64,000 bases of DNA from Pseudeuparius sepicola (lineage: Eukaryota; Arthropoda; Insecta; Coleoptera; Anthribidae): positions 40,365,500 through 40,429,499 of the forward strand of contig OY987302.1 in NCBI GenBank assembly GCA_963920635.1, read 5' to 3'. Position 1 is the first letter of the stretch, and the number at the start of each line of letters is the position of its first letter. Positions 24,258-36,600 of the stretch are shown piece after piece. The notes below the pieces were generated by a model. It searched no databases. It was not told where the DNA came from and saw only the letters and a program-made list of their open reading frames with translations. The position numbers and the translations under genes were made by a program.

Positions 24258-24589
24258 AAATAAATTAAAAGTAAAAAAATATTTTTAAAAAAAGCTTTTA
24301 TTTAAATGCGCTAAAAAGAATAAAATAATCTTTTCTTTTAAAACTTTTACTATCAACTTATAACGTCATTCCACAATTTATATGATATAAAAGCTTGTCG
24401 CGAGATTTAAGTAGTGGTATTTACTTAGTTTGAAAACTTAAATCTCGCGACAAGCTTTTATATCATATAAATTGTGGAATGACGTTATAAGTTGATAGTA
24501 AAAGTTTTAAAAGAAAAGATTATTTTATTCTTTTTAGCGCATTTAAATAAAAGCTTTTTTAAAAAATATTTTTTTACTTTTAATTTATT
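24258..24589. repeat. near-perfect palindrome, arms of about 150 bp
   Basis: The left arm (24258-24411) and right arm (24436-24589) are almost identical inverted copies, separated by about 25 bases. They contain TTAAATCTCGCGACAAGC, ATAACGTCATTCCACAA and the TTTAAATAAAAGCTTTT block also found near 25148. The low divergence, against old elements all around, suggests recent formation or gene conversion between the arms. Confidence 0.9.
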
Positions 24590-24704
24590 TTGTAATTTTT
24601 AGTTTGGCCATGTGTCTGAGTCTATTCATCTCAGTTAACGCATCATTGTTGCAAGGTCGTTTGCCGGTTAGTTTAGAACAGTCTAGCTCTTCAATGAGGA
24701 GACC

Positions 24705-25075
24705 TTCTAATGACCATCTTGGGTGTTCCGCCATGTTGGATTTAGAATGACGTCACACATATAATCATGCATTGTCATCCAAATTAAACGTGTGTACAAA
24801 ATTTCAGCTCGATCGGTTGAAATTTAACTAGTCCGCCATCTTGAGTGTTCCGCCATGTTGGATTTAGAATGACGTCACACATATAATCATGCATTGTCAT
24901 CCAAATTAAACGTGTGTACAAAATTTCAGCTCGATCGGTTGAAATTTAACTAGTCCGCCATCTTGGGTGATCCGCCATGTTGGATTTAGAATGACGTCAC
25001 ACATATAATCATGCATTGTCATCCAAATTAAACGTGTGTACAAAATTTCAGCTCGATCGGTTGAAGATATCTGCT
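24705..25075 (+). repeat. tandem repeat, 122-bp unit, 3 copies
   Basis: The TCCGCCATGTTGGATTTAG block starts at 24727, 24849 and 24971, a period of exactly 122. Each unit continues with AATGACGTCACACATATAAT, GCATTGTCATCCAAATTAAA and ATTTCAGCTCGATCGGTTGA. The copies are nearly identical. The unit start is related to the 117-bp array at 4127. Confidence 0.9.
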
Positions 25076-25170
25076 TCAAAATTGAGTTGCAAGATTCCAC
25101 CCGAACAAATTACATACATACATACATACATACATACATTGCAAGTTAAATAAAAGCTTTTAAAAATCGA
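25055..25170 (+). repeat. retroelement-like 3' end with (ACAT)n tail
   Basis: Directly after the last 122-bp unit come TGAAGATATCTGCTTC, GAGTTGCAAGATTCCAC, seven or so ACAT units (about 25108-25139) and TTAAATAAAAGCTTTTAAAA. From general knowledge, a unique 3' region followed by a simple-repeat tail is how several insect LINE/SINE 3' ends look. No coding region is attached. Confidence 0.5.
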
Positions 25171-25474
25171 CTTACTTTGACGGTTTCTATGGATTCTTGA
25201 GATTTCAACAATAAAAAATGGACCATCCTGTATATTATGAGAATATTATTAGTTCCATATCTTTATACGCTAGATATACTAAATTTAGTTTTTTTCCGGT
25301 GACATCAAATTATATATGTACAGAAGGTCTCTCAAAACCGTTATGTTTTTTAAATGAAACAACCTGGAGATACTTGTTGCTCTGATTAAAATGGTAAGTA
25401 TTTATAACTTTTGCTGCTTTTGAAAGAAGAATTTCCTAAGTAACTATTTAATTTCCAAAATTTGAAATTGAAAT

Positions 25475-25680
25475 TGCACTGGAATTATTATTTTTCCCAA
25501 GGTTTTCATAACCTATAAAACAAAACACTGCTTGTCTTGTAAGATCTTATGATTAAAATGAAGACAGAGATGTTTGTAATAAATTTTTGCCAGGTAAAAT
25601 GTTATTAGATTTTATGCTATACAACTTTAAAAAAATACGAAATCTAACCTTACTTTCTCTGTCGGACCCCCCCCCCCCTT
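25475..25680 (+). repeat. dispersed repeat shared with 43985-44190
   Basis: It shares with 43985-44190, in order: GGAATTATTATTTTTCCCAA, TTTTCATAACCTATAAAAC, AGATCTTATGATTAAAATGA, AAATGTTATTAGATTTTATG and ATACGAAATCTAAC. At 43.8 kb the same sequence is one arm of a foldback; here only one arm is present. It ends in a C run at 25668. Confidence 0.8.
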
Positions 25681-26799
25681 AATTTTATTTTAAATACCAC
25701 TATGATTCTGATAAATACTCTGCCTGTGTGGCACACCTAAATAATATAAAGAATGTTTAACTTCTTTGTTTCCAGTTGTTTCCCGCCTAAATTTTCGCCG
25801 TGAGCAGGTGACAAAACACAACAAGTCATTTACTAAATGAGAATGCACTCTAATTTACAATAATTGCAGGTGCTAGTGAAAAGGCAGCAGCTGGGAAAGA
25901 CCAACGTGGCAACGGTTTATTAGGGTTGACCGGGGTTGACTGCCACCTCACACGATGTGGGCAGAAATTTTGTATTACCTGAATTTAAGTATTTTATAAC
26001 ATTTCAACCCCTTTAAATTTTGAAAAAGTTGTTGCTTTAGATATTAGAGGTAACAAAATTATATTGCATATCCGTACCTAATTGCGGTAAGATGTTGCAA
26101 ATCTGGTCAGAATAGATTTGTTTTTTTATTTCTCACTAATTTTTTTTGTATCACTATGAATACCTAGGTTACCTCTATGCGCTCACGAGTTTGTAGAAAC
26201 TACTGCACACACAAATTAGCAATTTTTTAATGTGAATCAGTACAGAAATATAGCCATAATGCAAACTGACTAGAGATCGCAACAGTGGGCTAATTCCATA
26301 CAAGCAGCACCAAATTAAGTGTAAGATATTATGCCATAGGTTGATTTCGGAAAGAATGATAATTTGTCATGCTGATTACGATAGTGAAAATAAAAAATAG
26401 TCAAATATCCATTATCCAACCCAAATGTTATTTCGTTAAACGGAACACCCAGTATATTATTCGATAAATTGAAAGCTCGTTTAATGCTGCACATAAAACC
26501 GAAATGTTATTTTTTTTCTTATAAGACAGCTAAGGAGACACGAGGATGGCTATGAGTCTGAATCTATAATCCATAAATAATAATTTTTAAAACACCAACA
26601 AAATAAATAACCATAAAATAAGCATGATGGGCCGGAGAGTATCCTACCTGAATATCCATTTTTTTATAATTTCTCAAATAATAATGTACCTACCACCAAA
26701 GATCATGATATGTATTATCTTTGCTACCCACTACCCAGAAAATGAATATTCTTAAGCCGGGTATCCATTATCTAGCTGTTGCATGTAACGTTGCATATA
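25681..26799. other. unassigned sequence
   Basis: No exon, RNA or firm repeat is recognised. A decayed CACCCAGTATATT terminus lies near 26446. Confidence 0.4.
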
Positions 26800-27735
26800 C
26801 AGGGTGTTTCTAAATTATGGCGCCAACGTAATATGACAGATAGAAAATGTAATTTTGAACAAAAAGTTCCCTATAAACATGGGTCCTAAAATGCATAATA
26901 AGAAAGTTACAGAGTGATAAAAAGTATAGTTTGAAAAACATCTTTATCGCAATAACTTCTACAGAAATTATGCAATCTAAATTAAACTTGGTGCAATTCT
27001 TTATTAACTGAAGTGCAACAATTTTGTATAAAAACGATTTATTCCCATCGACCAAAGGCGGAGGGGCGGGGTAGCACAATGGGTTTTCTACTCATAACTT
27101 TTTTGAGGTTATCTTTTTGGTGTCGCCGATTCATCATTTTAGTGAATCTTTTTATTTTGCAACAAAAATGTACTCTTGTTTCATAAAGATAAAATCAACC
27201 GTTTGCGTTGAAATCGGCAAAATGTGATCAAAAACAACCGTTAACTCCAAAATTCGAAAAATAAAATTATTGCCTACCACATTTAAATGTTATACAGATG
27301 AATATTACGTTCAAAACTAAGAAAAAATGCCTAATGGATAAGTATTGAGTAAAACATTACCTTGTTTTGCTGAAATATGGATTTCAAAATTTTGTCCAGT
27401 TCAATCAGTTACAGTTTGAAAGCGAAAAATTTTTGATACATTGTTACTTTAAATGGTACAATTATTTTGTACAACTTGAAAGCGGTAGTTGAAAATTTTA
27501 TGTTTCGAATTTTGGAGTTAACAGGTTTTTTTTTTGGGCACATTTTGCCGACTTCACAAAATTGTTGCACTTCAGTTACTAAAGAATTGCATCAAGTTAT
27601 TACGATAAAGATGTTTTTCAAACTATTCTTTCATCACCCTGTAACTTTCTTATTATGCATTTTAGGACCTATGTTTATAAGAAACTTTTTGTTCAAAATG
27701 ATATTTTCTATCTGTCGTATTATGATAACGTATGA
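26800..27735. mobile_element. TA-CAGGGTGTTTCTAAATTATGG foldback, right end lost
   Basis: The left end is TA|CAGGGTGTTTCTAAATTATG. Arm blocks such as ACAAAAAGTTCCCTATAAAC, GGTCCTAAAATGCATAATAA and TCTTTATCGCAATAACTT at 26840-26960 recur inverted at 27590-27710. The expected right terminus is missing; the copy ends at about 27735. The 161-codon plus frame at 27467-27952 and minus frames here are read through the arms and are not genes. A fuller copy is split around 42241-47062. Confidence 0.85.
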
Positions 27736-27840
27736 TAACGTAACAGTTATTACTGTAACAAAATTTAAAAATGTGTACGCCTTCCGCACAAGCCCGCAAG
27801 TGCATTGCGAGCACTCATATGAGAACTGCTCGCGGCGAAC

Positions 27841-28461
27841 CAGTGGCGTATCCAGGATTAACGTCTGGGAGGGGCAATCGGTTATAAATAACAAAACTCT
27901 GTCCATAATTTTAACGAATGAAAACAGAACAAAAACATATTTTCTAAAATAAATAAATACAGGGTGTCCGGAAATAAATGAACCAACTTGAAAAATTTGA
28001 AAATGACGAAAAGTTCATATGAACATGGGTCTGCAGATGTTTGGTTTTCGAGATGCGGGGTGTTGAAATTGAAATTTTGTTTTCAATTTTTTTTAGTAAC
28101 TTTTTGAGACGAAAAAATTTAAATAATCGTTGTTTGTGTAATTTAAGCGCGCCGGCATTATTGTTGACAATAATTTATAAACCAAGTGACATTTCCTCAG
28201 CCGCGATTGTCTTTTCAACGTCCACGGCTAATATGATTTTCCAAGCGTTCAACAAACCCCGCATTTTATGGACGAAAAGTGGGTTTTCCGTAAATTAATC
28301 TAAAATTACTGCATTTCGGTATAGGAAACCTTACACAAAGTTGTCATTATTTTTAGTGGTGAATAAGATCGCATTAAAAAAAATGGGGGTTTCCATTTGA
28401 AAATTTCGAGATTTAAGCACATTTTGAATGTAATTTTTATTCATATTTTGTGAACACCCTG
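27841..28461 (-). mobile_element. fragment of the composite hAT plus nested CAGGGTG element
   Basis: 27841 starts CAGTGGCGTATCCAGGATTA, the reverse complement of the right end of the 18117-19493 element, and stays similar through its C-run side. At 27960 a TA-CAGGGTGTCCGGAAATAA element starts at the same junction as in the older composite. It ends with a CACCCTG|TA terminus at 28461 whose inner sequence differs, so the nested element is chimeric or rearranged. The other hAT terminus is absent. The 85-codon plus frame at 28041 has no recognised domain. Confidence 0.75.
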
Positions 28462-28696
28462 TATAAGAACGGATTTATTTCTCAGCAGAGATCACTAGGT
28501 CAGGGCTTCTGTTACACGATGCCAAAAATTCGTTTGGAAATTTCGCGGTTTCCTCGTATAAATTGCTAATAGGTCTGCACCTGTCATTTTTTTTGGAAAA
28601 ATGCAAATATCTCAAAAACGGTTGGATTTAGACATAGGACATGTTGCATGTTTTTGTTCCAAAATGATGCCTAGAATCCAAAAATGCAATAATATA

Positions 28697-28880
28697 CAGG
28701 GTGTTCCATTTGAAATAAGAAAGTTGATATCGACTTCCGGTATAACCGGAAGTGCCAGATTCACCAAAATATTTTAGTTGAGCAGCGCCCATCGGCATTG
28801 GTAAGGTGCCAAATTTTCAGAATTGTCCTACTTTTAGTTTTCCATATATAGATCGATGCAGTTCGTGGTGGGCCACCCTG
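28697..28880. mobile_element. short TA-CAGGGTG element, about 184 bp
   Basis: TA|CAGGGTGTTCCATTTGAAAT at the left and GGGCCACCCTG|TA at the right. Apart from the terminal 8 or so bases the ends do not pair, so it is a heavily deleted or chimeric member of the family. It contains CTTCCGGTATAACCGGAAG, a small palindrome. Confidence 0.65.
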
Positions 28881-30064
28881 TATATGCAGCAGCTCCATAG
28901 TGAGTACCCGACTTTATAGACGCCGGGTTTTCAAAAACTGCATTGGGGCAAGGGCAAGTAAAATGTAAAACACAAAAACCAACAAGGGTGGAAATGAAGA
29001 ATAATATTTTATTATAATTTTCATGCATACTAAAATAACTAATTCTAGAATAACGCACCCAATTCACATAATATGTGTTTCTTCCATTTTAGCATTAGCT
29101 TTGTAGGTATCAAAGTATCAAGGTTATTATGATGAGGAGAGGTTTGGGCATTGCCACTATATTTAAAAGGTACCCCCCACCACTTTTTACTTCTTCTTGT
29201 ATTATATTTCAATATTTCAAAAACAGAGGCGTCACTGGCGGTGATAAGGCGCCCGCAGAATCCGCCCCTAAAAACTGATCTATCCACTAATATTAATTTT
29301 TGCAAAATATTAACGCTATTAGGCTGAAAATCGGTGTCGACCAAACGACTTAGAAGATTTTTATTTCAGGAAACAATTAGCAGATCGTTAGGAAATTATT
29401 AAAACACCCCGAAAAACTCGAAAAAAAAATGCAATTTTTTGTCAAATTTACTGCGAATTAAGATTTGTTGTTTTTTGTATTAACGTATTATTTGCCCAAT
29501 TTTTTACCTTCCCTGCATATTTTAACCAATTTTTACGGCTTTTGCCGGCCGGTTGTATGTTTTTAGCGTCAATTAACTTTATTTAGATAAATTTTTCTGA
29601 AATTCATTTATACTTAAATTCAACACTAGTAAAAGAGCTATTTTTTTTTAATAAAATTTTCGATTTTCTTTTAACTTACGGGCCATTTTGAGATTGGGGG
29701 GTTTAGTATTCCGTCCGTCCCTGCGTTGGTGGCTCCGTTTTAGCTTAAAAATTATTATTATTATTATTAGGACAAATAGAGGAATTTTCAATTTTTATAC
29801 AACCAATACATCAATTCTGCGACGTCACGTGATGTTTTTTTTTACTAAGCACCAGACAGATTTTAGCAATGGTAAGATTTTATATGGGAATTAGTAGATA
29901 AGGGTATTTGTATTATTCGGAGCGGCGGAGTCCCTTTTATTATACTTAATAAATATTTTTCTTTGGAAAATATTTTGTAATACAAATATCAAGATAAATA
30001 TATTATTATGTAATATTAAATCATGTCCCATTTATAAAATAAAATGCGAGACATTAGACATGCC
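28881..30064. other. unassigned sequence with possible hAT-like end at 29234
   Basis: CACTGGCGGTGATAAGG at 29234 resembles the complement of CCTTATCGCCGCCACTG ending at 31103, so a larger decayed element could span 29234-31103. Flanks do not form a target duplication. An (ATT)n microsatellite is at about 29750-29770. No gene is seen. Confidence 0.35.
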
Positions 30065-30864
30065 CAGTGATGTAATGTATCGAGATACATGTATCTAGAT
30101 ACTGTACCTAGATACTTTTTATGTACCTAGATACATATCTAGATACTTATAAAAATCAGGATCTGCTTTAGTATCTAGATCCTTTTGAAAGTATCTAGAT
30201 ACTTAGATACTAGATACATTTTTTTAGCCACGATGCCAAGGCGTGCCACGTGCCTATATTTAATTTTTAAACCGTTCCTATGGGCAAAAATTAATTATAA
30301 GTTTATTGTAATTCAGATAGGATTACATGCTTTGTACAATCGATGAGGCAAAAAATATAACACGGTTTTACCATCATCTGCGTCAGTCGAGCGCCTCTTT
30401 AGTACAGGAGGACAAATTTTAACGCCAAAATAAACAATACAAATAATAAAATGGGGTGTGATTTAGTGATTTAAAAAAAAAATACCCTACATAAAGCTCC
30501 TGAACTCAGTGCCCACTTTGGAGTGACGTACACGGTAAACTACCTACTAACCCACAACTTGTTTCAATTAGTGACAATCTAAACTTCACATTCGTCTAAA
30601 CAGTTCTACTTTACCTACACAAATACACTTGTTTCATAAATATCTAAGTAGGTATATTGATTGCCTTATGAGGTCTGAAATTTGCTTAATTAACTGATAA
30701 TATCTGAATGTATCTGGAAATATCTAGATACTTTTTTAACGTATCTGTATCTGTACCCAGATACTTTGGAAAAAATGTATCGGTATCTGTATCTAGATAC
30801 ATCTGCCAGACAGAATCTGTATCTGTATCTAGATACCGAAAAAAATGTATCTGTTACATCACTG
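30065..30864 (+). mobile_element. hAT-type element with GTATCTAGATAC subterminal repeats
   Basis: CAGTGATGTAATGTAT at the left and ATACATTT...TTACATCACTG at the right form inverted termini of about 11 bp. Both subterminal regions (30085-30220 and 30715-30850) are dense in GTATCTAGATAC and near variants, a palindromic word likely bound by the transposase. A hAT transposase C-terminal fragment lies inside (30347-30433). The adjacent 8-bp sequences do not match, so no target duplication is proved; the word TGCCCAG occurs just outside on both sides. Confidence 0.8.
30347..30433 (+). pseudogene. hAT transposase C-terminal dimerisation fragment
   Basis: Read on the plus strand after a TGA at 30344, the frame gives KKYNTVLP and then SSASVERLFSTGGQILTP, K and a TAA at 30431-30433. 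The motif [SA]S...[ES]R.FS.[GA]G.I...[KR] is the conserved hAT C-terminal dimerisation region (hATC). Only about 28 residues are left and the stop truncates the usual NRL... continuation. It lies inside inverted termini of hAT type, so it is this element's own transposase relic rather than a captured gene. Confidence 0.85.
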
Positions 30865-31103
30865 AGTCACTTGCCCAGTTTTTGTTAAGCTATACGCTTT
30901 AATAATACTCGCTATATAATACAGAACATTTCCCAGGTAGGTAGAAAAACTTTAAATAAAATTTATATAATATGTCCGAGCTTTTTTCTTATAATTTAGC
31001 ATCTTAGCCAAAATTCCGGTATTTCCATATTTTATTACCACATGTATGCATCCTGGCAAAATTTGGTGGAGGAGGAGGGCCCGAATCCTTATCGCCGCCA
31101 CTG

Positions 31104-33487
31104 ACACGTATCAAAGTGTAGAGTGTACGATTTATTTTCTACTGCTTTCTCGGTGAACTCAATGTTTATTTCGTATTATTTACGCAGCTAGTTACTGCAC
31201 AATTTGTACCACAAGGCACAACTCAATTGGCCAAGTTCGTCCCTTTGCTGCTCTCACCCCTCCCCCCCTTCCATGTCCTGTCGTCCTGTCAAAGAATGCC
31301 CAAACTTTTTCTTCATAATAACCTTGGTGGGTATTGAGAACAGCCAATCGTTTATACCTTCTATTGCACTCGGAAATAAAATGTGCCCTACACGGATGCC
31401 TGATATTTTACGAAAAGTCGAGTGTCTCGCTGGCTGGCTGCACAAAATTCAAGCCAAAACTCCGGCGAATCTTGCGTGGGGGCATAGCCCCCACGTAAAC
31501 TGCTTGCGTGGGGACATGCGCCCCGTCGCCTCCACGAAGTAGGCGCCCGACTTATATGATAACCAGATGGTGATAGCACATCGTACCGAAAATACAATGG
31601 GAAATGAGTCATATAATGTGGAAATGACGTCTAAGCTCCATTGTTTAAGAATAGCAAAACCTCGAGCAAAACACTAAATATGTAATCTACGACATTCAAA
31701 CCTAGGTTCTAGGTTCATACATTCATTGCGCTTAAACAATTTTATTTATGACTTATTTACCTACCTATCATATCATAGAAAAGTTTTGTCGATGCTAGTG
31801 CAATGAATAGTTATACAATATACTTACCTACCGAGCTATGTACAGAACATATTATCGAGTACCAAAAACAGTGGGTTTGCATCTACTTGTTTTGAGTAAA
31901 TTAGTAAGAACGATATTGAATTTTTTCGTAATTTACGACATGGGTGACCATTGAGCCACCCCTGTGACTGTGGTGGAGGATGATCCCAAAGGAGAGCTAC
32001 ATTTAGCAGATAAAGTGAATGTGAAATCCAGGGTAATATTTAGAGGGCCATGTGATTTTTGAAACAAAAAAATATCCAACCAATGGCTTCAACAACCGCG
32101 CTTATTTCAAAGAGATGCATGTCTTCCTTTAGTTAGTTCCATGCAGTGCAAACAAGGATATTAATTATTATAGACCGAGTTGGTAAAAATATAGAATGAA
32201 TATATTATGTAATTAATACTCTAAATTATTTTTGAAAGACTTGCAGAAATCACTATTAGCAGTGACTATAGAAAGAATCTAGGAGTCCCAAAAAGGCCAA
32301 ACCGATAACCGTAGATTCTTTATGTCAAAATATGGCGATTTAGCCCTACGTACCTACTCGTATAATATGTAAAAAATGCTTCCATTAAAAGATGCTTGGA
32401 ATTACAGTTGAATCTCAATAGCCGGGTTTTGATAACATACATTTTGTCAATTTTAGAGATATCGAGTTGAGATTTGATACAACTTATTATTAGTTACGTC
32501 CAATTCGACCACTTGGTTCTCATTGTTGCTAAGCCAAAAAATAAATTAAAATTCGCTAGGATGTTATTTTTTCGAGGATTTTTTTTATCCCCATACAAAT
32601 TATTCCGAGGTACGCCTACAAAAGATTTTTATGGTGAAGAATTTCATTTCCCTCATATTTTTACCTTGGAAATTTCCCTTAAAACCAGTGTTTTCAAGAT
32701 AAACAGGCTTTTTTGACTAAAATACTCAATGTCTAGATGAGTGACGTCATTGGGGCAATTCTAAAGGAAAAGAGAAGAGGAAAAAGATCATGGAAGATAA
32801 TAACACAACCTCGAACACAACTCAAGACTGGAAATAAGTAGTTATAAACATGGGGTCTAAAATCATTCTTAATAAATACACATAGTGATTTTTAAATTTA
32901 ACATTTAACAGCCTCTGTGTCTTTCCTAAGGCGGGTTTCGGAGCCCATGATTATAATAGCAACCAAATAAAAACCAAAATATATATACATAATATTATAT
33001 TTAGTATTAAAACCCCTTGTTAACGGCGCTTTCCTAGTCAGCTGTTAAGCTCGCGCGTGATAAATTATTATCAGTTATACCAGTTGCACAACATAATATC
33101 TTAAATTTACCGGTTTTTACGTTTTCACAGAAATCTCAAAAAATGTACCTAGAAATACTGTAAAAATCCTAAAATGTATATAATTTGTTGTGGTTTTTAC
33201 ATTTTTAGGGAAACATATTTGTGTTATCACGATAAAAACGTAATGGTGTAAGTTATTTTATTAACTTTTTGATTGGCCATTTTATTTTCCAGTGTGAGTC
33301 CTTCTCTTCTTTTGTAAGTATCAATGTAATGTCCAAAAATGTGTTGAGCATCAATTAGAACTGCGCAGAAAATTCCACCTACAACTTGACTACACAGACT
33401 ACACACACAACTTTACCTATTCTGTTCGTGAGCGTCAGAATTTAGCACCCCTAGCGCGTATAAGAAATCTGTTATCACAGAGTAATA
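31104..33487. other. unassigned sequence with one strong GC hairpin (31479-31499)
   Basis: At 31479 CGTGGGGGC and GCCCCCACG form a perfect 9-bp stem with a 3-base loop (ATA), followed by a related GCGTGGGGACATGCGCCCC stretch to about 31525. The open frames on both strands across 31204-31612 come from this GC-richer patch and have no domain. Nothing else is recognised to 33487. Confidence 0.4.
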
Positions 33488-33495
33488 TTTGGCAC

Positions 33496-33673
33496 CAGAG
33501 CTGGGCTCTAGTACATGTAGGTACTTGTTGTTTGTACTTAAATTAATTTTGACGTACCTACTCAGTATTCAGGTCAGAGTACTTCATTTCAAAAGTACTT
33601 GTACTTGTATTTGACTCATTTTTAAATGCAAAAATATACTCGAATACTTTAATGTACTTGGAGTCCAGCTCAG
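33496..33673. mobile_element. 178-bp hAT MITE with perfect 8-bp target duplication
   Basis: CAGAGCTGGGCTC at the left and GAGTCCAGCTCAG at the right are inverted with few mismatches. TTTGGCAC directly precedes (33488-33495) and follows (33674-33681). The interior repeats GTACTTGTACTT-type words, as the subterminal repeats of hAT elements do. It has no coding capacity and was presumably moved by a hAT transposase elsewhere. Confidence 0.92.
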
Positions 33674-33681
33674 TTTGGCAC

Positions 33682-36600
33682 CCTGTAAATAAAGTTGTAC
33701 CCGAGGTTGTACCTAATCAGATGACTACGAGTTTGAAGACCTAATGAATGGGTGTTCGCGTAGGGTTATACAAGTATGCGGGAACTTCAGTCAAGCTAAG
33801 GGCGAATGTGGGAAGTGTTATAAGAGTCTGCGACGAGGAAGAACTACATGAGAGTGTTTATATTTGAAAACTTTCTAAGTCGTTGGTACTTTACAATTCA
33901 ATGCTATTAAGTGTCTGTGCCTAAATCTACTCTATTTAAAACGGCATTTATGGGCTTTTTGTGCCTTGTGCCCCTCTACCCCGCGGGTATTCTGCCGAGT
34001 GGAGTATTGTACGCATTAAAATTTGCTGACAAATTTAACTATTTCATATTTTAAAGAACGAGGTTATAATTTTTTAAGTCAAATAACGAGTTTCTGAACA
34101 ACTGTGGTGCCTCAAACATGGTTGCGAAAGTCGCTCCAATCTTACGCGGGAAACACGCTATTACCTATATATTTCTCGGTAGCCAAAGAACAAACTGCAG
34201 ACTAAGGAAACCTAGGTACTCCGAGTGCCATGTGAGTACCGTATCTGGGTATTATTAAATCAAGTGAACCCACTGCTACGCCTTTCCTCAACTGCTTTAC
34301 CAAGACGCTAATAACATTACATAACAAATAATATTTCATTTGTAATGCGCCTCCCACTGGCGTTCTGTTATAATAGCAAAGCCCAAGTTTCCAAAAGCGG
34401 ACGCAGAGAAGTGGATCTGGAGTGCCTTACCAATTATCACCATTTAAAATGGGAACCGTATCATGTGCTAATAATCTCATTTTCGGTGTTAAACTAAAAA
34501 AGACCACGAGAATATTACCTACCTTTTAATAGTTATAGAAACCACATGTCTATTAAGTACCTGCAGTAAAGTACCTACAGTATGCTTTAGGAATTGTATA
34601 AAGATACAGCTTGGTCTAACTTACGATTTAAAATTATTCATGTAACGAAAATCTACTATACATATAAACTTTTTCAAAAAATAATATTATCTATTACATA
34701 TTACTGAAAACTTGTAAAAATGAGGGCAAAAACCTCTGAACATTGACAGAGTCTAGTTTTGTGCTTTTTTGAGCAAGGTATCTTAAAATTGTATTCTAGC
34801 TCCTGAGGAGCCCAATAAACCATCATAAGCTAAAAATAGAGAACCGAGTGAAGAACGTTATATATGATTGATCTCTGACATTTTTTCCAGAATGCCCTAC
34901 AACGATTTTTCAAAAGTCGAATGGACTTAAGTATAGCAACTTTTAAGTTACCTTTAGAACTATTTTGAAAATATTAGGTAATATATGGTAGGTAGGTACA
35001 AACAAAATCAGCTGAATGAAATTCTATGTTTAGTGGGCAACTCTATTGTATGCAGATTCTGTGCACTGTAGGTTAGGTAGGTACCTATATCTTTTATTTC
35101 TATCATACCATCCAATAGTACCTATATAATGTCACTAATTAGCTTACTAACTATGGGGTATCCAATAACAAGGGTGAAGTTTTGTTTCTGTTTTGTTCGT
35201 CGAATGGAAGAATCAATCAATCGATTGAAGAGAGGTTTTAGTGAGTATCTCAGCAGTAGGAGGGAGACTTCCACGCTAACCTTGACCTGAGTATGCCCGA
35301 GTATGGGTCCGAGTTTAGTCAAAAAAAGTTCGTGTCCCGCAGCAGTCATATTCGAATTCATCTTTGATCACATCCCTACTTAAGTATTACAGTTCATATG
35401 CGCATCGTTCGTCACCTTAGAATTTAGAGTCCTGAAAATAGTCGCATACCCAAGATTTATAACACTGTCAACTAATCGGTCAACTACCTAAACCAAGGCA
35501 GATACTGACTCGAACACCTAACCTTATTACACCTTGAACAGAACAGGAAAAATATAACTTCATGGCAGACACGTAATAGGGTCTCGAGACAATGACCGTA
35601 GGTTCGAATGCAGACTGCGTCGAGGTGACTGCACCAAAGGCACGAGCGCACATAACGTGTAAAAGTATCAGCTATAAGTTTATTCCGAGATTTTATTCAG
35701 TGGACAGCACTTGGTTGGTTCCATGATACGGTCACCTAGAAATCTAGTATTGGTATTTAGAAAACTGTCTCGAAATTGTTATTTGAAAGAACAGAAAAGC
35801 AACTTGTGTTTTTAAAACGATTCTAGCAATTTAATTTAATCACAGTTTCAGATTTTCGGTTAAAGTAGGTAGTAGGTACTTACTTTTTGTCGAGAAAGAG
35901 TCGAGCATCGTTGCCGCGTGAATTTTCATATATAATTAAGTACCTATATAGGAGAATGATAAATGTTAAGATGTGAATTTTTAATTACTGAAGTAATAAG
36001 GAAACGGGTAATTATTTTTTGTCTTTTCTAATTTTGCCATAAAAATAAAATAGAATAATAAAAATTCTAACCACGTAATTTTTAATAGTAAGGACTTTCA
36101 CAGCAAAATCGTGAAAATGCTTAGTAGATTATGTACTCGATTATGTATTAAAATTGGACATTACATTAGGGAAAGTTGCAATAATTTTGTCAATAATTTT
36201 ACAACTTTATGATTGTGATAATGAAAAATGCGACACGACAAAATCGACATCGTGCTCTCTCCAATTTCGCCAGTGTTACTTATTGCCAGTACCGTTTTTA
36301 ATCCCCCACTTCACTTTTTAACGAGGATTGCCGCATCCTTTTTCTTCTGTTTCACTTTCACTCTTGTTATTTGGTTTTGCATGGGGACATTCGGTTTCTA
36401 TTTTTATCTAGGCACTATAAATCTACTAAATGGTTTTGTATAAAAAACGACTTCAAATTAAAAATTGGTATCTCCTATAACGAGAAGGTGCAAAGCGAGG
36501 TGCAAAGGTTTCCTAATACAGTAATGAAGATAATAAGAAGCGATTGAAATCGATAAAAAAGAATTACCCTGCAAGCCAGGGACAATAATTATTATGAATG

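Noticed and set aside
27467..27952. 161-codon plus-strand open frame
   Set aside because: It begins with a non-ATG codon and crosses the foldback arm at 26800-27735 and the hAT fragment at 27841, mixing two unrelated repeats; no domain.
29234..31103. Large hAT element spanning both the GTATCTAGATAC element and its flanks
   Set aside because: The proposed ends (CACTGGCGGTGATAAGG and CCTTATCGCCGCCACTG) are only similar, and the flanking 8-bp sequences differ, so boundaries are not supported.
31204..31612. Open frames on both strands around the GC hairpin
   Set aside because: They overlap each other in a GC-richer patch and carry no recognisable motif; chance frames.
35560..35660. GGTTCGAAT box suggesting a tRNA
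   Set aside because: The surrounding sequence does not give an A box at the right distance or closing acceptor and T stems.
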